DNA of 38,584 nucleotides from Syntrophobacteraceae bacterium (GCA_003566995.1 PXBG01000014.1:1-38584); one strand, 5' to 3'; shown: positions 18,493-27,315, counted from the stretch's first letter. Notes: a model not told the origin generated them from the letters alone. Numbers and translations are program-made.

Positions 18493-19236
18493 TCAAATCC
18501 ACAGCATTGAATCCTGGGGAGGTCTGGCCAGAACAAGTCCCGAAAAATCGGCGGCCAAGTGATGAAAACCCTTTCTGTTCAAAATGCACAGGGCCAGATC
18601 GAGCCACTCCCGGGACGCATCCAGCACCGCATGGTCACTGCTCGCAACGACGGAATCTTCATAGGGAATTTCCCGTTCGGGCACGGGCACGGCGCGGGCA
18701 CTTCCCTTGATTCCCGAGGCCTGAAGGGACTGCCTGTAGAGGGCCGCCAGCTGGCCCGAGCGGCTCATGGGAGCATCGAAAAGGAACAACACGGACAATG
18801 GCCGGTGATGGCGCAGGAATTCCACAACGAGCTGCAGAGCCATCTCCGAAGCGGATGAAACACGGAAGGCCGAGGACTGCCCTGCCAGGTCGCGAAGCAC
18901 TCCATCGTTGGCAAGGAGCAAAGGCCTTTCAAGGAGGGCGCTTTCCAGGGTGATGTGGACATTGTGCCCGTCCACCACCAGCAGCTTTTTCTGCCACGTG
19001 GAGCCCCGCAGGCGCCTGTTGCGTCTTTTCAGGGCATTTTCCTGGGAAAAGACCCCCCTGAGAAGGAGCTGCCTCTGCAGGCTCCTGAGGCCATGGCGAT
19101 CCCCCACCCACTGAAGGGCGGATCGCCTGGGGTACCCCCGGTTCTGAAAATGAAAAAAGTCCATCGCCGCCTGTGCCAGGCTCCCATCCATGAGGGATGG
19201 CGGCGATTGCGGGTTATATTTCCAGTCCATTGTCAT
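18493..19236 (-). CDS. DUF434/DUF5616-type protein, possibly PIN/NYN nuclease-like
   Basis: A 247-residue protein of unknown role. The N-terminal part (about residues 18-75) has the pattern NRGYPRRSALQWVGDRHGL and RQLLLRGVFS, which I recognise as the DUF434 domain known mostly from archaea and some anaerobes. The second part (about 84-235) begins LLVVDGHNVHITLESAL and contains VLFLFDAPMSRSG and VASSDHAVLD; the spaced Asp residues and the DGHN motif resemble the acidic site of PIN/NYN RNases such as YacP (DGYN). That functional reading is inference. No signal peptide. No good ribosome binding site precedes ATG 19236 or the second Met at 19230. It stands between fadD and the DUF1015 operon. Confidence 0.7.
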   Translation of the reverse strand: MTMDWKYNPQSPPSLMDGSLAQAAMDFFHFQNRGYPRRSALQWVGDRHGLRSLQRQLLLRGVFSQENALKRRNRRLRGSTWQKKLLVVDGHNVHITLESALLERPLLLANDGVLRDLAGQSSAFRVSSASEMALQLVVEFLRHHRPLSVLFLFDAPMSRSGQLAALYRQSLQASGIKGSARAVPVPEREIPYEDSVVASSDHAVLDASREWLDLALCILNRKGFHHLAADFSGLVLARPPQDSMLWI

Positions 19237-19333
19237 GAAATCTGTGAAGGCATGAAGGGGAATGTGTGCGGCGAACGGCGGAGGTTCAAAGGGCTGTGAA
19301 GGAAAAACCCGAAGCTATCTTCGAGCGTTCATG

Positions 19334-21022
19334 TCATTTGCTCTCCTCATTGCTCTCCATATGGTTTTCGTATTCCTTTCGAAGTTCTTTGCGCAGCACT
19401 TTTCCCACCATGTTTTTGGGCAATGCATCCCGGAACTCCACCAACCTGGGAACCTTGTAGGCTGCAAGTCTCTCCCGGCAAAAGGAAATCACTTCGTTTT
19501 CCTCGAGTTTTTCCCCTTCTTTGACCACCACGTAAGCCTTCACCGTTTCTCCACGGTGAGGATCGGGCACCCCCACAGCCACCGCATCCAGGATTTTGGG
19601 GTGTTCGTAGAGCACCTCGTCGATTTCTCTCGGATAGATGTTGTAGCCTTTGGTGATGATCATGTCCTTTATCCGGTCCACCACATACACATAGCCATCC
19701 TCATCCATCCGGGCGATGTCCCCCGTGCGAAGCCAGCCGTCCTTAAGGGTTTCAGCCGTTTCCTCTTCCATTTTCCAATAGGACTGCATCACCTGGGGAC
19801 CGCGCACCACCAGTTCACCGTTTTCCCCCCTGGAAAGTTCCTCTTCACCCTTCTCCAGATCCACAATCCTGCAATCGGTGTCAGGCAGGGCAATCCCTAT
19901 GGACCCCGCTTTGCGGGTCCCCCCCAACGGATTGCAGTGGGTCACGGGGCTGGCTTCCGTGAGGCCGTAGCCTTCGATGATGACACTCCCCGTCATGGAT
20001 TCGAACTGCTTGAGGACTTCCACGGGCATGGGGGCGGATCCGGTCACGCAGTACCTGATGGACGACATGTCATAGGACCGCACCTTGTCATGGTTCATGA
20101 TGGCCGAGAAAAGGGTGGGAACCCCTGGCAGCAGGGTCACCTTCTTCTTTTGCAGCGTTTTCAGAAGCCGCCTGATCTCGAACCTGGGCAGGAGCACCGC
20201 TTCGCTTCCCGTGTAAAGGGGCATGTTCATGGAGACGGTCATGCCGAAAACATGGGAAAAGGGCAGTATGGACAGAAACCGTTCTCCCCCCCGGTTGAGG
20301 TCAGGAAACCAGGAAGTGACCTGAACTACGTTGGCCTGAATGTTCCGGTGGGAAAGCATCACCCCTTTGGCCACTCCCGTGGTTCCACCCGTGTACTGCA
20401 GGAGGGCCAGGTCGTCCGGTTTCACCTGGCAGGGGGAAGAAACGGGCTCATGGGAATCCACCAGTTCCTTGAAACTGAGGACCCCATCACCGTAGGGAAC
20501 CTTGGTGAAGAGTTTGTTCTTCCTGGCATTGAGGGGATAAAGGAGCCGGAGAAAAAGGGGAAGTTCTTCCTTGAGCGTGGTGACGATGAGGGTTTTTATG
20601 GCGGTGCGGGGAAGGGCCTCTTTCACCTTGGGATAGAGATGGTCAAGCACCACGAGAAATTCCGCTTCCGCGTCATTCCACTGGTGAACCATTTCCCTCT
20701 GGACATAGAGGGGATTGGTGAGCACCACCACGGCCCCAAGCCGGAGAGCGGCATAATAGGCCATGATGGCCTGGGGGCAGTTGGGCAGCATGATGGCCAC
20801 CTTGCTGCCGGGACCCACTCCCAGCGAACGGAGCCCCGAGGCCAGCTTCAGAATGCGGTTCCACAGCATGGAATAGGTCAGCTGGGCTCCCAGGAAGCTC
20901 GTGGCCGTGTGCCCGCCGTACCTGGAAAGGTTTTGTTCCAGGAGGACCGGCAAACATTCCTCGGGATAATCTATGGATTGAGGAACTCGAGAGTCATAGC
21001 TTTCAAGCCACACGCGCTCCAT
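19334..21022 (-). CDS. Long-chain acyl-CoA synthetase (FadD-like AMP-forming ligase)
   Basis: A 562-residue ANL-superfamily enzyme that activates a fatty acid to acyl-CoA using ATP and CoA. The P-loop motif is LLQYTGGTTGVAKGVMLSH (about residue 210-228), the second AMP motif GYGLTEASPVTHCNP, the third DGWLRTGDIARMDEDGY, followed by RIKDMIITKGYNIYPREIDE, and the catalytic C-terminal Lys region PKNMVGKVLRKELR. Start ATG 21022 has a strong AAGGGGAGG site; an ATG six codons upstream does not. It lies directly downstream of etfB-etfA, separated by a hairpin at 21075-21124, a context that fits fatty acid or aromatic acid beta-oxidation, where ETF takes electrons from acyl-CoA dehydrogenases. Exact chain length cannot be told. 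Confidence 0.9.
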   Translation of the reverse strand: MERVWLESYDSRVPQSIDYPEECLPVLLEQNLSRYGGHTATSFLGAQLTYSMLWNRILKLASGLRSLGVGPGSKVAIMLPNCPQAIMAYYAALRLGAVVVLTNPLYVQREMVHQWNDAEAEFLVVLDHLYPKVKEALPRTAIKTLIVTTLKEELPLFLRLLYPLNARKNKLFTKVPYGDGVLSFKELVDSHEPVSSPCQVKPDDLALLQYTGGTTGVAKGVMLSHRNIQANVVQVTSWFPDLNRGGERFLSILPFSHVFGMTVSMNMPLYTGSEAVLLPRFEIRRLLKTLQKKKVTLLPGVPTLFSAIMNHDKVRSYDMSSIRYCVTGSAPMPVEVLKQFESMTGSVIIEGYGLTEASPVTHCNPLGGTRKAGSIGIALPDTDCRIVDLEKGEEELSRGENGELVVRGPQVMQSYWKMEEETAETLKDGWLRTGDIARMDEDGYVYVVDRIKDMIITKGYNIYPREIDEVLYEHPKILDAVAVGVPDPHRGETVKAYVVVKEGEKLEENEVISFCRERLAAYKVPRLVEFRDALPKNMVGKVLRKELRKEYENHMESNEESK

Positions 21023-21074
21023 GGTGCCTCCCCTTGTCATTGTGTTCCCTCAAGGCATGGACGGCCGATCCGTC

Positions 21075-21124
21075 CCCGGGCATGGCCTTCCCTTCACGTC
21101 CTGAAAGGGAACCCCATGCCCGGG
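21075..21124 (-). terminator. Large hairpin between etfA and fadD
   Basis: CCCGGGCATGG (21075-21085) pairs perfectly with CCATGCCCGGG (21114-21124), and an inner stem pairs 21088-21094 with 21105-21111. There is no T run on either side, so it may be a factor-dependent terminator, an mRNA stabiliser or a processing site and not an intrinsic terminator. Confidence 0.45.
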
Positions 21125-21202
21125 AGAATCTATTAGGGGGGACCCTTCAAAGCTCAGAGAGTCACCCCTTGAATTATCCCCGGCAAAGGTCAGCGGAAAA
21201 GG

Positions 21203-22192
21203 TCACGAGCAGGAGCTCTTGTATTTTTTCAGCTCTTCCACGAACACGGGCATGAACTGGAAAAGGTCCTCCACGATGCCATAGTCCGCCTTGGTGAAAA
21301 TGGGCGCGTCCGCGTCTTTGTTCACGGCCACGATGTACTTGGAAGAGCCCATGCCCGCCAGATGCTGAATGGCGCCGGAAATGCCGACGGCTATGTAGAG
21401 GTTGGGATTGACCACTTTACCCGTCTGGCCCACCTGATCCGCGTGAGGCCGCCAGCCCGAGTCCACGGCAGCACGGGAAGCCCCCACGGCAGCGTCCAGG
21501 ACCTGGGCCAGATCTTCCAGAAGACTGAAGTTGCCCGCCTCTTTCAGGCCCCGGCCTCCCGAGACGATGGTTTCCGCTCCCGAAAGCCCCACGCGCCCGG
21601 AAGTGTCCAGTTCCAGGGACTTCACCGAAGACCTGGCTTCGGGAAGGGTCACCTCCACCTTGTCCACCTGGGCGGATTTGCTTTCGTCGGGAGCCAGGCA
21701 GCCCATCACGTTGGGCCGGCACGAAATGAGGGGCATTTCCCCGTCGGCCCATTCGTTCCAGCAATAGCACTTGCCCGCATAAATGGGCTTTTTGGCCTTT
21801 ATTTTGCCGTTTTCCACCACGATTTCCGTGCTGTCCTGCACCAATCCAGCCAGCAGTCGTGCAGAAAGGCGGGCTCCAAGATCCTTTCCGTCCACGGAAG
21901 CGGGCATGATGACCACGGCAGGATCGCATTTCTGCACCAGGTCGGCCACAATGGGTGTATGGGTTTCCGCGATGTATCCTTCCAGGGCCGGATCATCGGC
22001 CACGAAAACTTTTTCCACCCCATAGCGTCCCAGTTCCGCCGCCTTCTCAGCCACTCCGGACCCCACGGCGACAGCCTGAAGAGGCACTCCCAGGGCATCG
22101 GCAATGCGGCGGCCTTCGCTCGCCACTTCATGAGTCACCCGCCGAAAGTTCCCGCCACGATATTCTGCAATCACACAAACGCATTTTGACAT
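21203..22192 (-). CDS. etfA: Electron transfer flavoprotein alpha subunit
   Basis: A 329-residue ETF alpha subunit that, with EtfB, accepts electrons from acyl-CoA dehydrogenases on FAD. The C-terminal FAD-binding signature is clear: DQVGQTGKVVNPNLYIAVG, then ISGAIQHLAGM, then IVAVNKDADAPIFTKADYG. The N-terminal domain carries the conserved LGARLSARLLAGLVQD. Start ATG 22192 follows an AAGGGAGGA site; the frame extends upstream over etfB without similarity. It lies 16 bases after etfB. No extra N-terminal ferredoxin domain, as found in some anaerobic ETF alpha subunits, is present. Confidence 0.95.
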   Translation of the reverse strand: MSKCVCVIAEYRGGNFRRVTHEVASEGRRIADALGVPLQAVAVGSGVAEKAAELGRYGVEKVFVADDPALEGYIAETHTPIVADLVQKCDPAVVIMPASVDGKDLGARLSARLLAGLVQDSTEIVVENGKIKAKKPIYAGKCYCWNEWADGEMPLISCRPNVMGCLAPDESKSAQVDKVEVTLPEARSSVKSLELDTSGRVGLSGAETIVSGGRGLKEAGNFSLLEDLAQVLDAAVGASRAAVDSGWRPHADQVGQTGKVVNPNLYIAVGISGAIQHLAGMGSSKYIVAVNKDADAPIFTKADYGIVEDLFQFMPVFVEELKKYKSSCS

Positions 22193-22208
22193 TTTTTTGT
22201 TCCTCCCT

Positions 22209-23006
22209 TCAGATGACCTTGGCTTCTTCGTGCAAAAGCCGCACAAGCTCTCGAGCCTTGCCTTCGGTGTCGAGCCCGCCGTCGATGATTTTTCCGGGCT
22301 TCCTCTCGGGAGGCAATTCCAGGGATACGACCCGCACTTTCGCCTTTTCGGGCGTGAATTCCGCCGCATCCAGGCCCAGGTCCGCCAGCTTCTTGTTTTG
22401 AAGAGGTTTCTTTTTGGCTTTCATGATGCCGGGCAAAGAAGCATACCGGGGATTCCACACGGCGTGAGAACCTCCGAAGGTCACCAGAACGGGCAGTGTG
22501 GATTCCTGGGTGACCTTTCCCCCTTCCAGGGACCGCTGAATGCTCACCGTCTTGCCATCACACTCGATGGAGGTGGCAAGGGCCAAATGAGGCCATCCCA
22601 GGAATTCAGCCACCATGGGACCCCGCTGGGCCATGTCCATGTCCACGGCACGGGAGCCGCAGAACACCAGGTCGGGACTCATCTCCTTGATGGCCGCCGC
22701 CACCGCCTGAGCCACCTTGATGCGCCCGCAGCTTTCCAGGTGCTCCTCGTCGATGAAAACCGCATCGTCCGCCCCCATGGCCAGGGCCGTGCGCACAGCC
22801 TCCACCACCCTTTGAGGCCCATAGCTGAGGATGGTCACCTTGCCCCCGTGTTTTTCCTTGATTTTGAGAGCCGCCTCCACGGCAAATTCATCATAAGGGT
22901 TGATGACCCACTTGAACCCGTCCGTCACCACCGATTTTCCGTCACCGGCGATACGAATGACCGATTCCGTGTCCGGCGTTTGCTTGAGGATTACGACAAT
23001 GTTCAC
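22209..23006 (-). CDS. etfB: Electron transfer flavoprotein beta subunit
   Basis: A 265-residue ETF beta subunit. The N-terminus NIVVILKQTPDTESVIRI, the WVINPYDEFAVEAALKIKE segment, ALAMGADDAVFID and the family signature region from VFCGSRAVDMDMAQRGPMV through LATSIECDG are typical. In ordinary ETF this subunit binds AMP; in bifurcating ETF it binds a second FAD, and I cannot decide between them from the sequence. It starts with GTG at 23006 behind a strong AAGGGAGG site. First gene of etfB-etfA, probably continuing towards fadD. The 387 bases upstream, to perR, should hold its promoter. Confidence 0.94.
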   Translation of the reverse strand: MNIVVILKQTPDTESVIRIAGDGKSVVTDGFKWVINPYDEFAVEAALKIKEKHGGKVTILSYGPQRVVEAVRTALAMGADDAVFIDEEHLESCGRIKVAQAVAAAIKEMSPDLVFCGSRAVDMDMAQRGPMVAEFLGWPHLALATSIECDGKTVSIQRSLEGGKVTQESTLPVLVTFGGSHAVWNPRYASLPGIMKAKKKPLQNKKLADLGLDAAEFTPEKAKVRVVSLELPPERKPGKIIDGGLDTEGKARELVRLLHEEAKVI

Positions 23007-23393
23007 GCTGACTCCTCCCTTGAGCTTTTTTTATCGTTATGATTCGAGCAGAAAAAACCACTCCAATTGGGTCTCAGCATGTGGCGCTGGTCCGCGATTA
23101 AACTGACTTGGTAGCATATCTTCAGGAAAAGATTCAAGAAAAAATCCGCAAAGGGGAGTGGCCGCATTCCCTCTGCACCCCTGTGTTTCAGGGCTTTCAT
23201 GGGGCATGAAAAGAAAAAAACAGGGCTCCCCGCAGCCTGCTCTCAAGAAGGTGAAGAGGGTGAAAAAAATCCCCGCTCTTTCCATCGGGAAAAAATTCAC
23301 GCCAAAAAACCGTCGACGGGTAAATGGAGGCTTCGCAGCAGACGGATTTTCCTGGAACCACCACGGGTGCGTTTTCGCAGGGGGGAAGCAGGA
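23007..23393. other. Intergenic region between perR and etfB
   Basis: About 390 bases with no credible gene. On the minus strand it contains the likely perR terminator (23214-23239) and then the etfB leader. The part 23200-23330 is rich in A runs. No clear -35/-10 pair could be assigned to etfB, and no PerR or Fur box was recognised. Confidence 0.4.
23214..23239 (-). terminator. Probable rho-independent terminator after perR
   Basis: On the minus strand CAGGCT (23234-23239), loop, AGCCCTG (23221-23227; one bulged base), followed at once by seven T residues (23214-23220). It lies about 155 bases after the perR stop and before etfB. Confidence 0.5.
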
Positions 23394-23843
23394 TCAGTTT
23401 CCGGTGTTTTCGATGTGGTCAGCCTGGCACCGGGGGCACAATCCCTGAAAAAGCACCTGCTGGCGAAAAACCCTGTAACCTTCGATCTCCGCAGGCGTCA
23501 GGTTTTGAGGCAAAGAAGAGGGCTCTTCCACGTCCTTGATTTCCTGGCACCGGAGGCAGACGAGATGGTGGTGAGGCGAAGCGGTGGCATCGTAGCGGAC
23601 GACATCCGTGAGAGGACTCACCTTTTGAACGAGCCCCGCTTCAAGGAACCTTTCCAGGGTCTTGTAGACAGTGCCCAGTGAAATCATGGGAAAACGTTTT
23701 CTGACCTGCTGGTAGATGAGATCCGCGCTGGGATGTTCCCGGCTGCCGCACAGGGCCTGGTAAATGGCCAGGCGCTGATAAGTGACCTGCAGGCCATGCG
23801 CTCTCAGAGTGGCAATGAAATCCTTGTCGCTCATCTCTTTCAT
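23394..23843 (-). CDS. perR: Fur-family transcriptional regulator, PerR type
   Basis: A 149-residue metal-dependent repressor. The N-terminal winged helix includes VTYQRLAIYQAL and ISLGTVYKTLERFLEAG (recognition helix). The structural zinc is held by two CxxC pairs, Cys96/Cys99 and Cys136/Cys139. The sensory metal ligands fall exactly at the numbers known for Bacillus subtilis PerR: His37, Asp85, His91, His93 and Asp104. This match favours PerR (peroxide sensing by His oxidation) over Fur or Zur. The start is ATG 23843 with a GGGAG site nine bases upstream; the frame extends 41 codons further without similarity. It lies alone between mnmG and etfBA; its usual partners such as rubrerythrin are not beside it. 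Confidence 0.88.
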   Translation of the reverse strand: MKEMSDKDFIATLRAHGLQVTYQRLAIYQALCGSREHPSADLIYQQVRKRFPMISLGTVYKTLERFLEAGLVQKVSPLTDVVRYDATASPHHHLVCLRCQEIKDVEEPSSLPQNLTPAEIEGYRVFRQQVLFQGLCPRCQADHIENTGN

Positions 23844-24006
23844 GATGGCTACTCCCTGGTGGAGATGAAAACGGAATTGAAGATGAATGAGACCAGCGCA
23901 GTGCAATGGCATGGAGAACCGCGAAGCCCGGGCATACATCTTAAGAGAAACCATGTGAGAAACCATAAAGCAGAGGCGCTGGGGTCAGCAAGGCTTTTCC
24001 CCCCGG

Positions 24007-24038
24007 AAAAAACCCCTTTCAGGAGAACTCCCCCTGAA
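24007..24038 (-). terminator. Possible terminator after mnmG
   Basis: On the minus strand TTCAGG (24033-24038) can pair with CCTGAA (24018-24023), with six T residues (24007-24012) five bases further on. The stem is short and the T run is displaced, so this is a weak candidate. Confidence 0.3.
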
Positions 24039-24064
24039 CCGCCCCGCATCCTTTTCCCCAAAGA

Positions 24065-25984
24065 TCAGGAGCCTTGCGCTCCACCGGGAACCGCTGCTCC
24101 CGCCTGCAAGTCCTTTGGGTCATGTCCCCCGTGCCGCTTCAGGTAGACCATCAAAACCGAAAGGGCAGCGGGTGTGATCCCTGAAATGCGCGCAGCCTGC
24201 CCCAGGGACACAGGGCGTATCTCCAAAAGCTTTTGCCGCACCTCGTTGGAAAGACCGGGAATGCTTTCGTAGGAGAAATCCCCGGGAACGGCGACCTGTT
24301 CCAGCTGCCTGAAACGCTGGGCCTCCGCCTCCTGCCTTTGAAGGTACCCTTCGTACTTGCATTCCACTTCCACCTGTTCCTTCACCCGCTTCTCCAGGCT
24401 TGCGGATGGGGGAGAAAGGATTTCTATGTCGTCGTAGGAGAGTTCCGGCCGCTTGAGGAGGCGGTCGAGGGCGGCCGGTTCCTGAAGGGGCGCCGATCCT
24501 TTGAGGGCCAGGTGGGCATTGACCTCCGGGGAGGGACGCAGGTGAGTCCGCCGAAGCCGGCCCAGTTCTTCCTTTATTCCTTCGCGGCGCTCCTTCAATT
24601 CCTTCAAAACCTCCCGAGGGAACAAGCCCAGCTCATGCCCTTTTTCCATGAGCCGCAGATCCGCATTGTCTTCGCGAAGGAGCAGGCGGTATTCCGCCCT
24701 GGAAGTGAACATTCGGTAGGGTTCATTGGCGCCGCGGGTGACCAGGTCATCCACCATGACGGCCAGGTAGGCCTGAGACCGGTCCAGGATGAAAGGCGGC
24801 CGCCTTTGCACCTGAAGGGAAGCGTTGATGCCTGCCCAGAGGCCCTGCCCGGCGGCCTCCTCATACCCCGAGGTTCCATTGATTTGCCCCGCCATGTAAA
24901 GGCCCTTCGCCAGCTTGGTCTCCAGGGTGGGACGCAGCTGCGTGGGCTGCACAAAATCGTATTCAATGGCGTAAGCGGGCCTCATGACTTCCGCTTCTTC
25001 CAGCCCCGGCACCGTGTGCACCAGCTGAAGCTGAACCTCGTAGGGGAGAGAGTTGCCCGTGCCGCTGGCATAGACTTCCTCCGTGTCCAGCCCCTCGGGT
25101 TCCAGAATGATCTGGTGGTACTCCTTGTGCGGAAACTTCATGACCTTGTCTTCCAGGGAAGGACAGTAGCGCGCCGAAACCCCCTTGATGGTGCCATTGT
25201 AGAGGGGGGAAAGGTGAATGTGGCGCTTCACGTGTTCATGGGTGTGGCCCCGGGTCTTTCCCAGAAAGCACGAAACCTGGGGCAGCTCGATGCGATCCGT
25301 GAAAAGGGAGAAAGGCTTCGGCTGCTCATCCCCCCATTGCTCCTCGAAGCGGGTGAAATCAATGCTTCGCCGGTTGATGCGTGCAGGCGTGCCCGTCTTC
25401 ATTCGGCCCAGCTGAAACCCCGCCTCCAGCAGCTGCCCCGCAAGATTTTGGGAAGAAAGCTCCCCCGCACGGCCCGCCGGAATGCTTGCCGTGCCCACAT
25501 GGACCAGGCCCTGCAGGAAGGTGCCCGTTGCCAGGATCACCGCCTCCCCCCCAAAAAACGCTCCCAGTTCATCCACCACACCCCTCACGCGGCCGTTTTC
25601 CAGCACCAGGGACTCCACCAGCGTCTGCTTGAAATCCAGGTTCGCCTGGGATTCCAGGCTGTGCTTCATGGCCGCTCGATAACGGACCTTGTCGTTTTGA
25701 GTGCGCGTGCCCCGCACCGCCGGCCCTTTTTTCATGTTGAGGATTCGGGACTGAATGGAAGTGCGGTCCGCAAGGCGCGCCATTTCTCCTCCCAGGGCGT
25801 CGATTTCCTTCACCAGGTGCCCTTTTCCAATGCCGCCGATGGAGGGGGAACAGGGCATGTGGGCGGTCATGTCCAGATTGATGGTGAGGATAAGGGTCCT
25901 GCATCCCATGCGGGCGGCAGCCAATGCAGCCTCGCAGCCCGCATGGCCCGCCCCCACAACGATGACGTCATACACGTTTTTCAT
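24065..25984 (-). CDS. mnmG: tRNA uridine 5-carboxymethylaminomethyl modification enzyme MnmG (GidA)
   Basis: A 639-residue FAD-dependent enzyme that, with the GTPase MnmE, builds the cmnm5 group on U34 of tRNAs reading split codon boxes. The N-terminal dinucleotide fold is [20 protein letters not shown], followed by [20 protein letters not shown], the GidA signature region around [11 protein letters not shown] and LKTGTP-like MKTGTPARI, a FAD segment [21 protein letters not shown], and the helical C-terminus ending [18 protein letters not shown] that contacts MnmE. Start ATG 25984 has an AGGAA site; the upstream extension of the frame over a hairpin-rich spacer is not similar to the family. 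mnmE and rsmG, frequent neighbours, are not nearby. Confidence 0.97.
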   Translation of the reverse strand: MKNVYDVIVVGAGHAGCEAALAAARMGCRTLILTINLDMTAHMPCSPSIGGIGKGHLVKEIDALGGEMARLADRTSIQSRILNMKKGPAVRGTRTQNDKVRYRAAMKHSLESQANLDFKQTLVESLVLENGRVRGVVDELGAFFGGEAVILATGTFLQGLVHVGTASIPAGRAGELSSQNLAGQLLEAGFQLGRMKTGTPARINRRSIDFTRFEEQWGDEQPKPFSLFTDRIELPQVSCFLGKTRGHTHEHVKRHIHLSPLYNGTIKGVSARYCPSLEDKVMKFPHKEYHQIILEPEGLDTEEVYASGTGNSLPYEVQLQLVHTVPGLEEAEVMRPAYAIEYDFVQPTQLRPTLETKLAKGLYMAGQINGTSGYEEAAGQGLWAGINASLQVQRRPPFILDRSQAYLAVMVDDLVTRGANEPYRMFTSRAEYRLLLREDNADLRLMEKGHELGLFPREVLKELKERREGIKEELGRLRRTHLRPSPEVNAHLALKGSAPLQEPAALDRLLKRPELSYDDIEILSPPSASLEKRVKEQVEVECKYEGYLQRQEAEAQRFRQLEQVAVPGDFSYESIPGLSNEVRQKLLEIRPVSLGQAARISGITPAALSVLMVYLKRHGGHDPKDLQAGAAVPGGAQGS

Positions 25985-26104
25985 TGTCGGTTTCCTGTGG
26001 TGCCAATCATTTGCATTGTATTGTTCTGGCTGATCCCTCTCGTGATCTTCAGATCCTGATGGGCTGCGTTCTGCGCTTTCAGACCCTTTTGGCCCTCCTT
26101 GCCA

Positions 26105-26155
26105 GCCCCGAAGCCTTCCATGACCGGGCCCCCGGTCCATGGAAGGCTTCGGGGC
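26105..26155. repeat. Long inverted repeat (hairpin) upstream of mnmG
   Basis: The left arm 26105-26128 pairs with the right arm 26131-26155 over 24 base pairs, with one bulged G and a two-base CC loop. The arms contain GAAGCCTTCCATG and its complement. Neither strand has a T run after it. If mnmG is transcribed from 26251, the hairpin lies in its 5' leader. Confidence 0.9.
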
Positions 26156-26190
26156 AGAGGCCTCGCTTCCGGGGCAGAGGCTTCGCTTCC
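26151..26190. repeat. Two tandem 20-base repeats
   Basis: 26151-26170 and 26171-26190 are the same 20-base unit (GGGGCAGAGGC, then C or T, then TCGCTTCC), differing at one position. The first copy overlaps the end of the inverted repeat by five bases. Confidence 0.9.
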
Positions 26191-26250
26191 GGCCACGGCA
26201 GCCTTCATGGTTTTTCCCTTCACCGCGAGGAGTTACCCAAATAAAAATTT

Positions 26251-26280
26251 ATGATAGCATTTTCAAGGGCAAAGGGTGAA
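26251..26280 (-). promoter_or_regulatory. Candidate promoter of mnmG
   Basis: On the minus strand TTCACC (26275-26280), 18-base spacer, TATCAT (26251-26256) preceded by TGC, an extended -10. The -10 matches consensus at five of six positions. Confidence 0.45.
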
Positions 26281-26382
26281 CGGGCATTCATGAGGACAAT
26301 ATTTATCCTGAATTCCAGGAAAATGAACCGCCCCGGCAATTTATTTTTTTTGACCAGGACCATCAGGACTATTGGGTGAACC

Positions 26383-27315
26383 ATGCGGGAAAAACCCTAT
26401 CGTGATTTCAACGGCTACCTGAGAGAGCGCTTCGGCTGCCGTGTCCAGAAAATCAGCATCGATGCGGGCCTCACCTGCCCCAACAGGGATGGAACCAGGG
26501 GAGTGGGGGGATGTGTCTACTGCAACGCCCGCGGATCGGGCACGGGCGCTTCTCAGAAAAAACAGGGCATCACAGAACAGATCCTTCAGGGAAAAGCAAG
26601 TCTTGCCAGAAAGTATAAGGCCCGGAAATTTCTTGCCTACTTTCAGTCTTTTTCCAACACCTACGCCCCCCTCAATGTGCTGGCCCCCATGTACGAGGAG
26701 GCTCTGCGGGATCCCCAGGTGGTGGGCCTGACCATCGGCACGCGCCCCGACTGCCTCCCCGACCCCGTCCTGGACCACCTGCACTCCCTTTCTGCCCAGG
26801 GGAACCTCATTTGGCTGGAAGTGGGCCTCCAGTCCGCCCATGACAAAACCCTTCAAAAGATCAACAGGGGCCACGACTTCGCGGCCTTTGAGGATGCCAC
26901 CGAACGCATCAGGAAGCGCAACCTCCCCCTGTGCGCCCACGTCATTCTCGGCCTGCCCGGTGAAAGGGCGGAGGACATGCTCCAGACAGCCCGCATCCTC
27001 TCCCGCATGGACATTCAGGCCGTCAAGATTCACCTGCTTTATGTGATCCAAGGGACCAGGCTGGCCCGGTGGCACCGTGACGGCATGTACACCTGCCTCA
27101 CACGGGAGGAATACAGCGCGCTGGCGGGCGGGTTCATCAGCCTCCTGCCCCCCTCCATGATCATTCAGAGGATCACGGGAGACCCTCACCCGGAAGAACT
27201 GGTGGCCCCCCTGTGGGCCCTCGAGAAAGGGAAGAACTTCCAGGCCATTCTGGACCACATGGAAGCACACAATTTGCATCAGGGAAAATTTTACACCCCG
27301 GTCCCTTCCGGGTAA
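26383..27315 (+). CDS. Radical SAM protein, YhcC/TIGR01212 type
   Basis: A 310-residue radical SAM enzyme of the YhcC (TIGR01212) family. The N-terminus YRDFNGYLRERFG and KISIDAGLTCPNRDG are typical, and the three cluster-binding cysteines are spaced as in this family, Cys32, Cys44 and Cys47 (CVYCN), not in the common CxxxCxxC pattern. Further conserved segments are YFQSFSNTYAP, IGTRPDCLPD, WLEVGLQSAHDKTLQKINRGHD and HVILGLPGE. The family's reaction is not established to my knowledge; similarity to Elp3-type enzymes suggests a role in RNA or small-molecule modification, which is inference. The ATG at 26383 has only a weak purine-rich site. It is divergent from mnmG. Confidence 0.9.
   Translation: MREKPYRDFNGYLRERFGCRVQKISIDAGLTCPNRDGTRGVGGCVYCNARGSGTGASQKKQGITEQILQGKASLARKYKARKFLAYFQSFSNTYAPLNVLAPMYEEALRDPQVVGLTIGTRPDCLPDPVLDHLHSLSAQGNLIWLEVGLQSAHDKTLQKINRGHDFAAFEDATERIRKRNLPLCAHVILGLPGERAEDMLQTARILSRMDIQAVKIHLLYVIQGTRLARWHRDGMYTCLTREEYSALAGGFISLLPPSMIIQRITGDPHPEELVAPLWALEKGKNFQAILDHMEAHNLHQGKFYTPVPSG

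Larger units (their letters stand above)
25985..26382. other. Divergent intergenic region, mnmG / radical SAM gene
   Basis: About 400 bases without a gene. It holds a 51-base inverted repeat followed by two 20-base tandem repeats (26105-26190, listed separately) and, in an AT-rich part, a promoter-like sequence pointing to mnmG (26251-26280). I see no clear promoter for the + strand gene. Confidence 0.6.

Noticed and set aside
19262-21136. A 624-codon open frame on the plus strand opposite the acyl-CoA ligase gene
   Set aside because: Antisense shadow of a clear ANL-family gene, with low-complexity His/Gly/Pro-rich translation.
24233-26059. A 608-codon open frame on the plus strand opposite mnmG
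   Set aside because: Same codon-bias artefact; mnmG on the other strand has every family motif.
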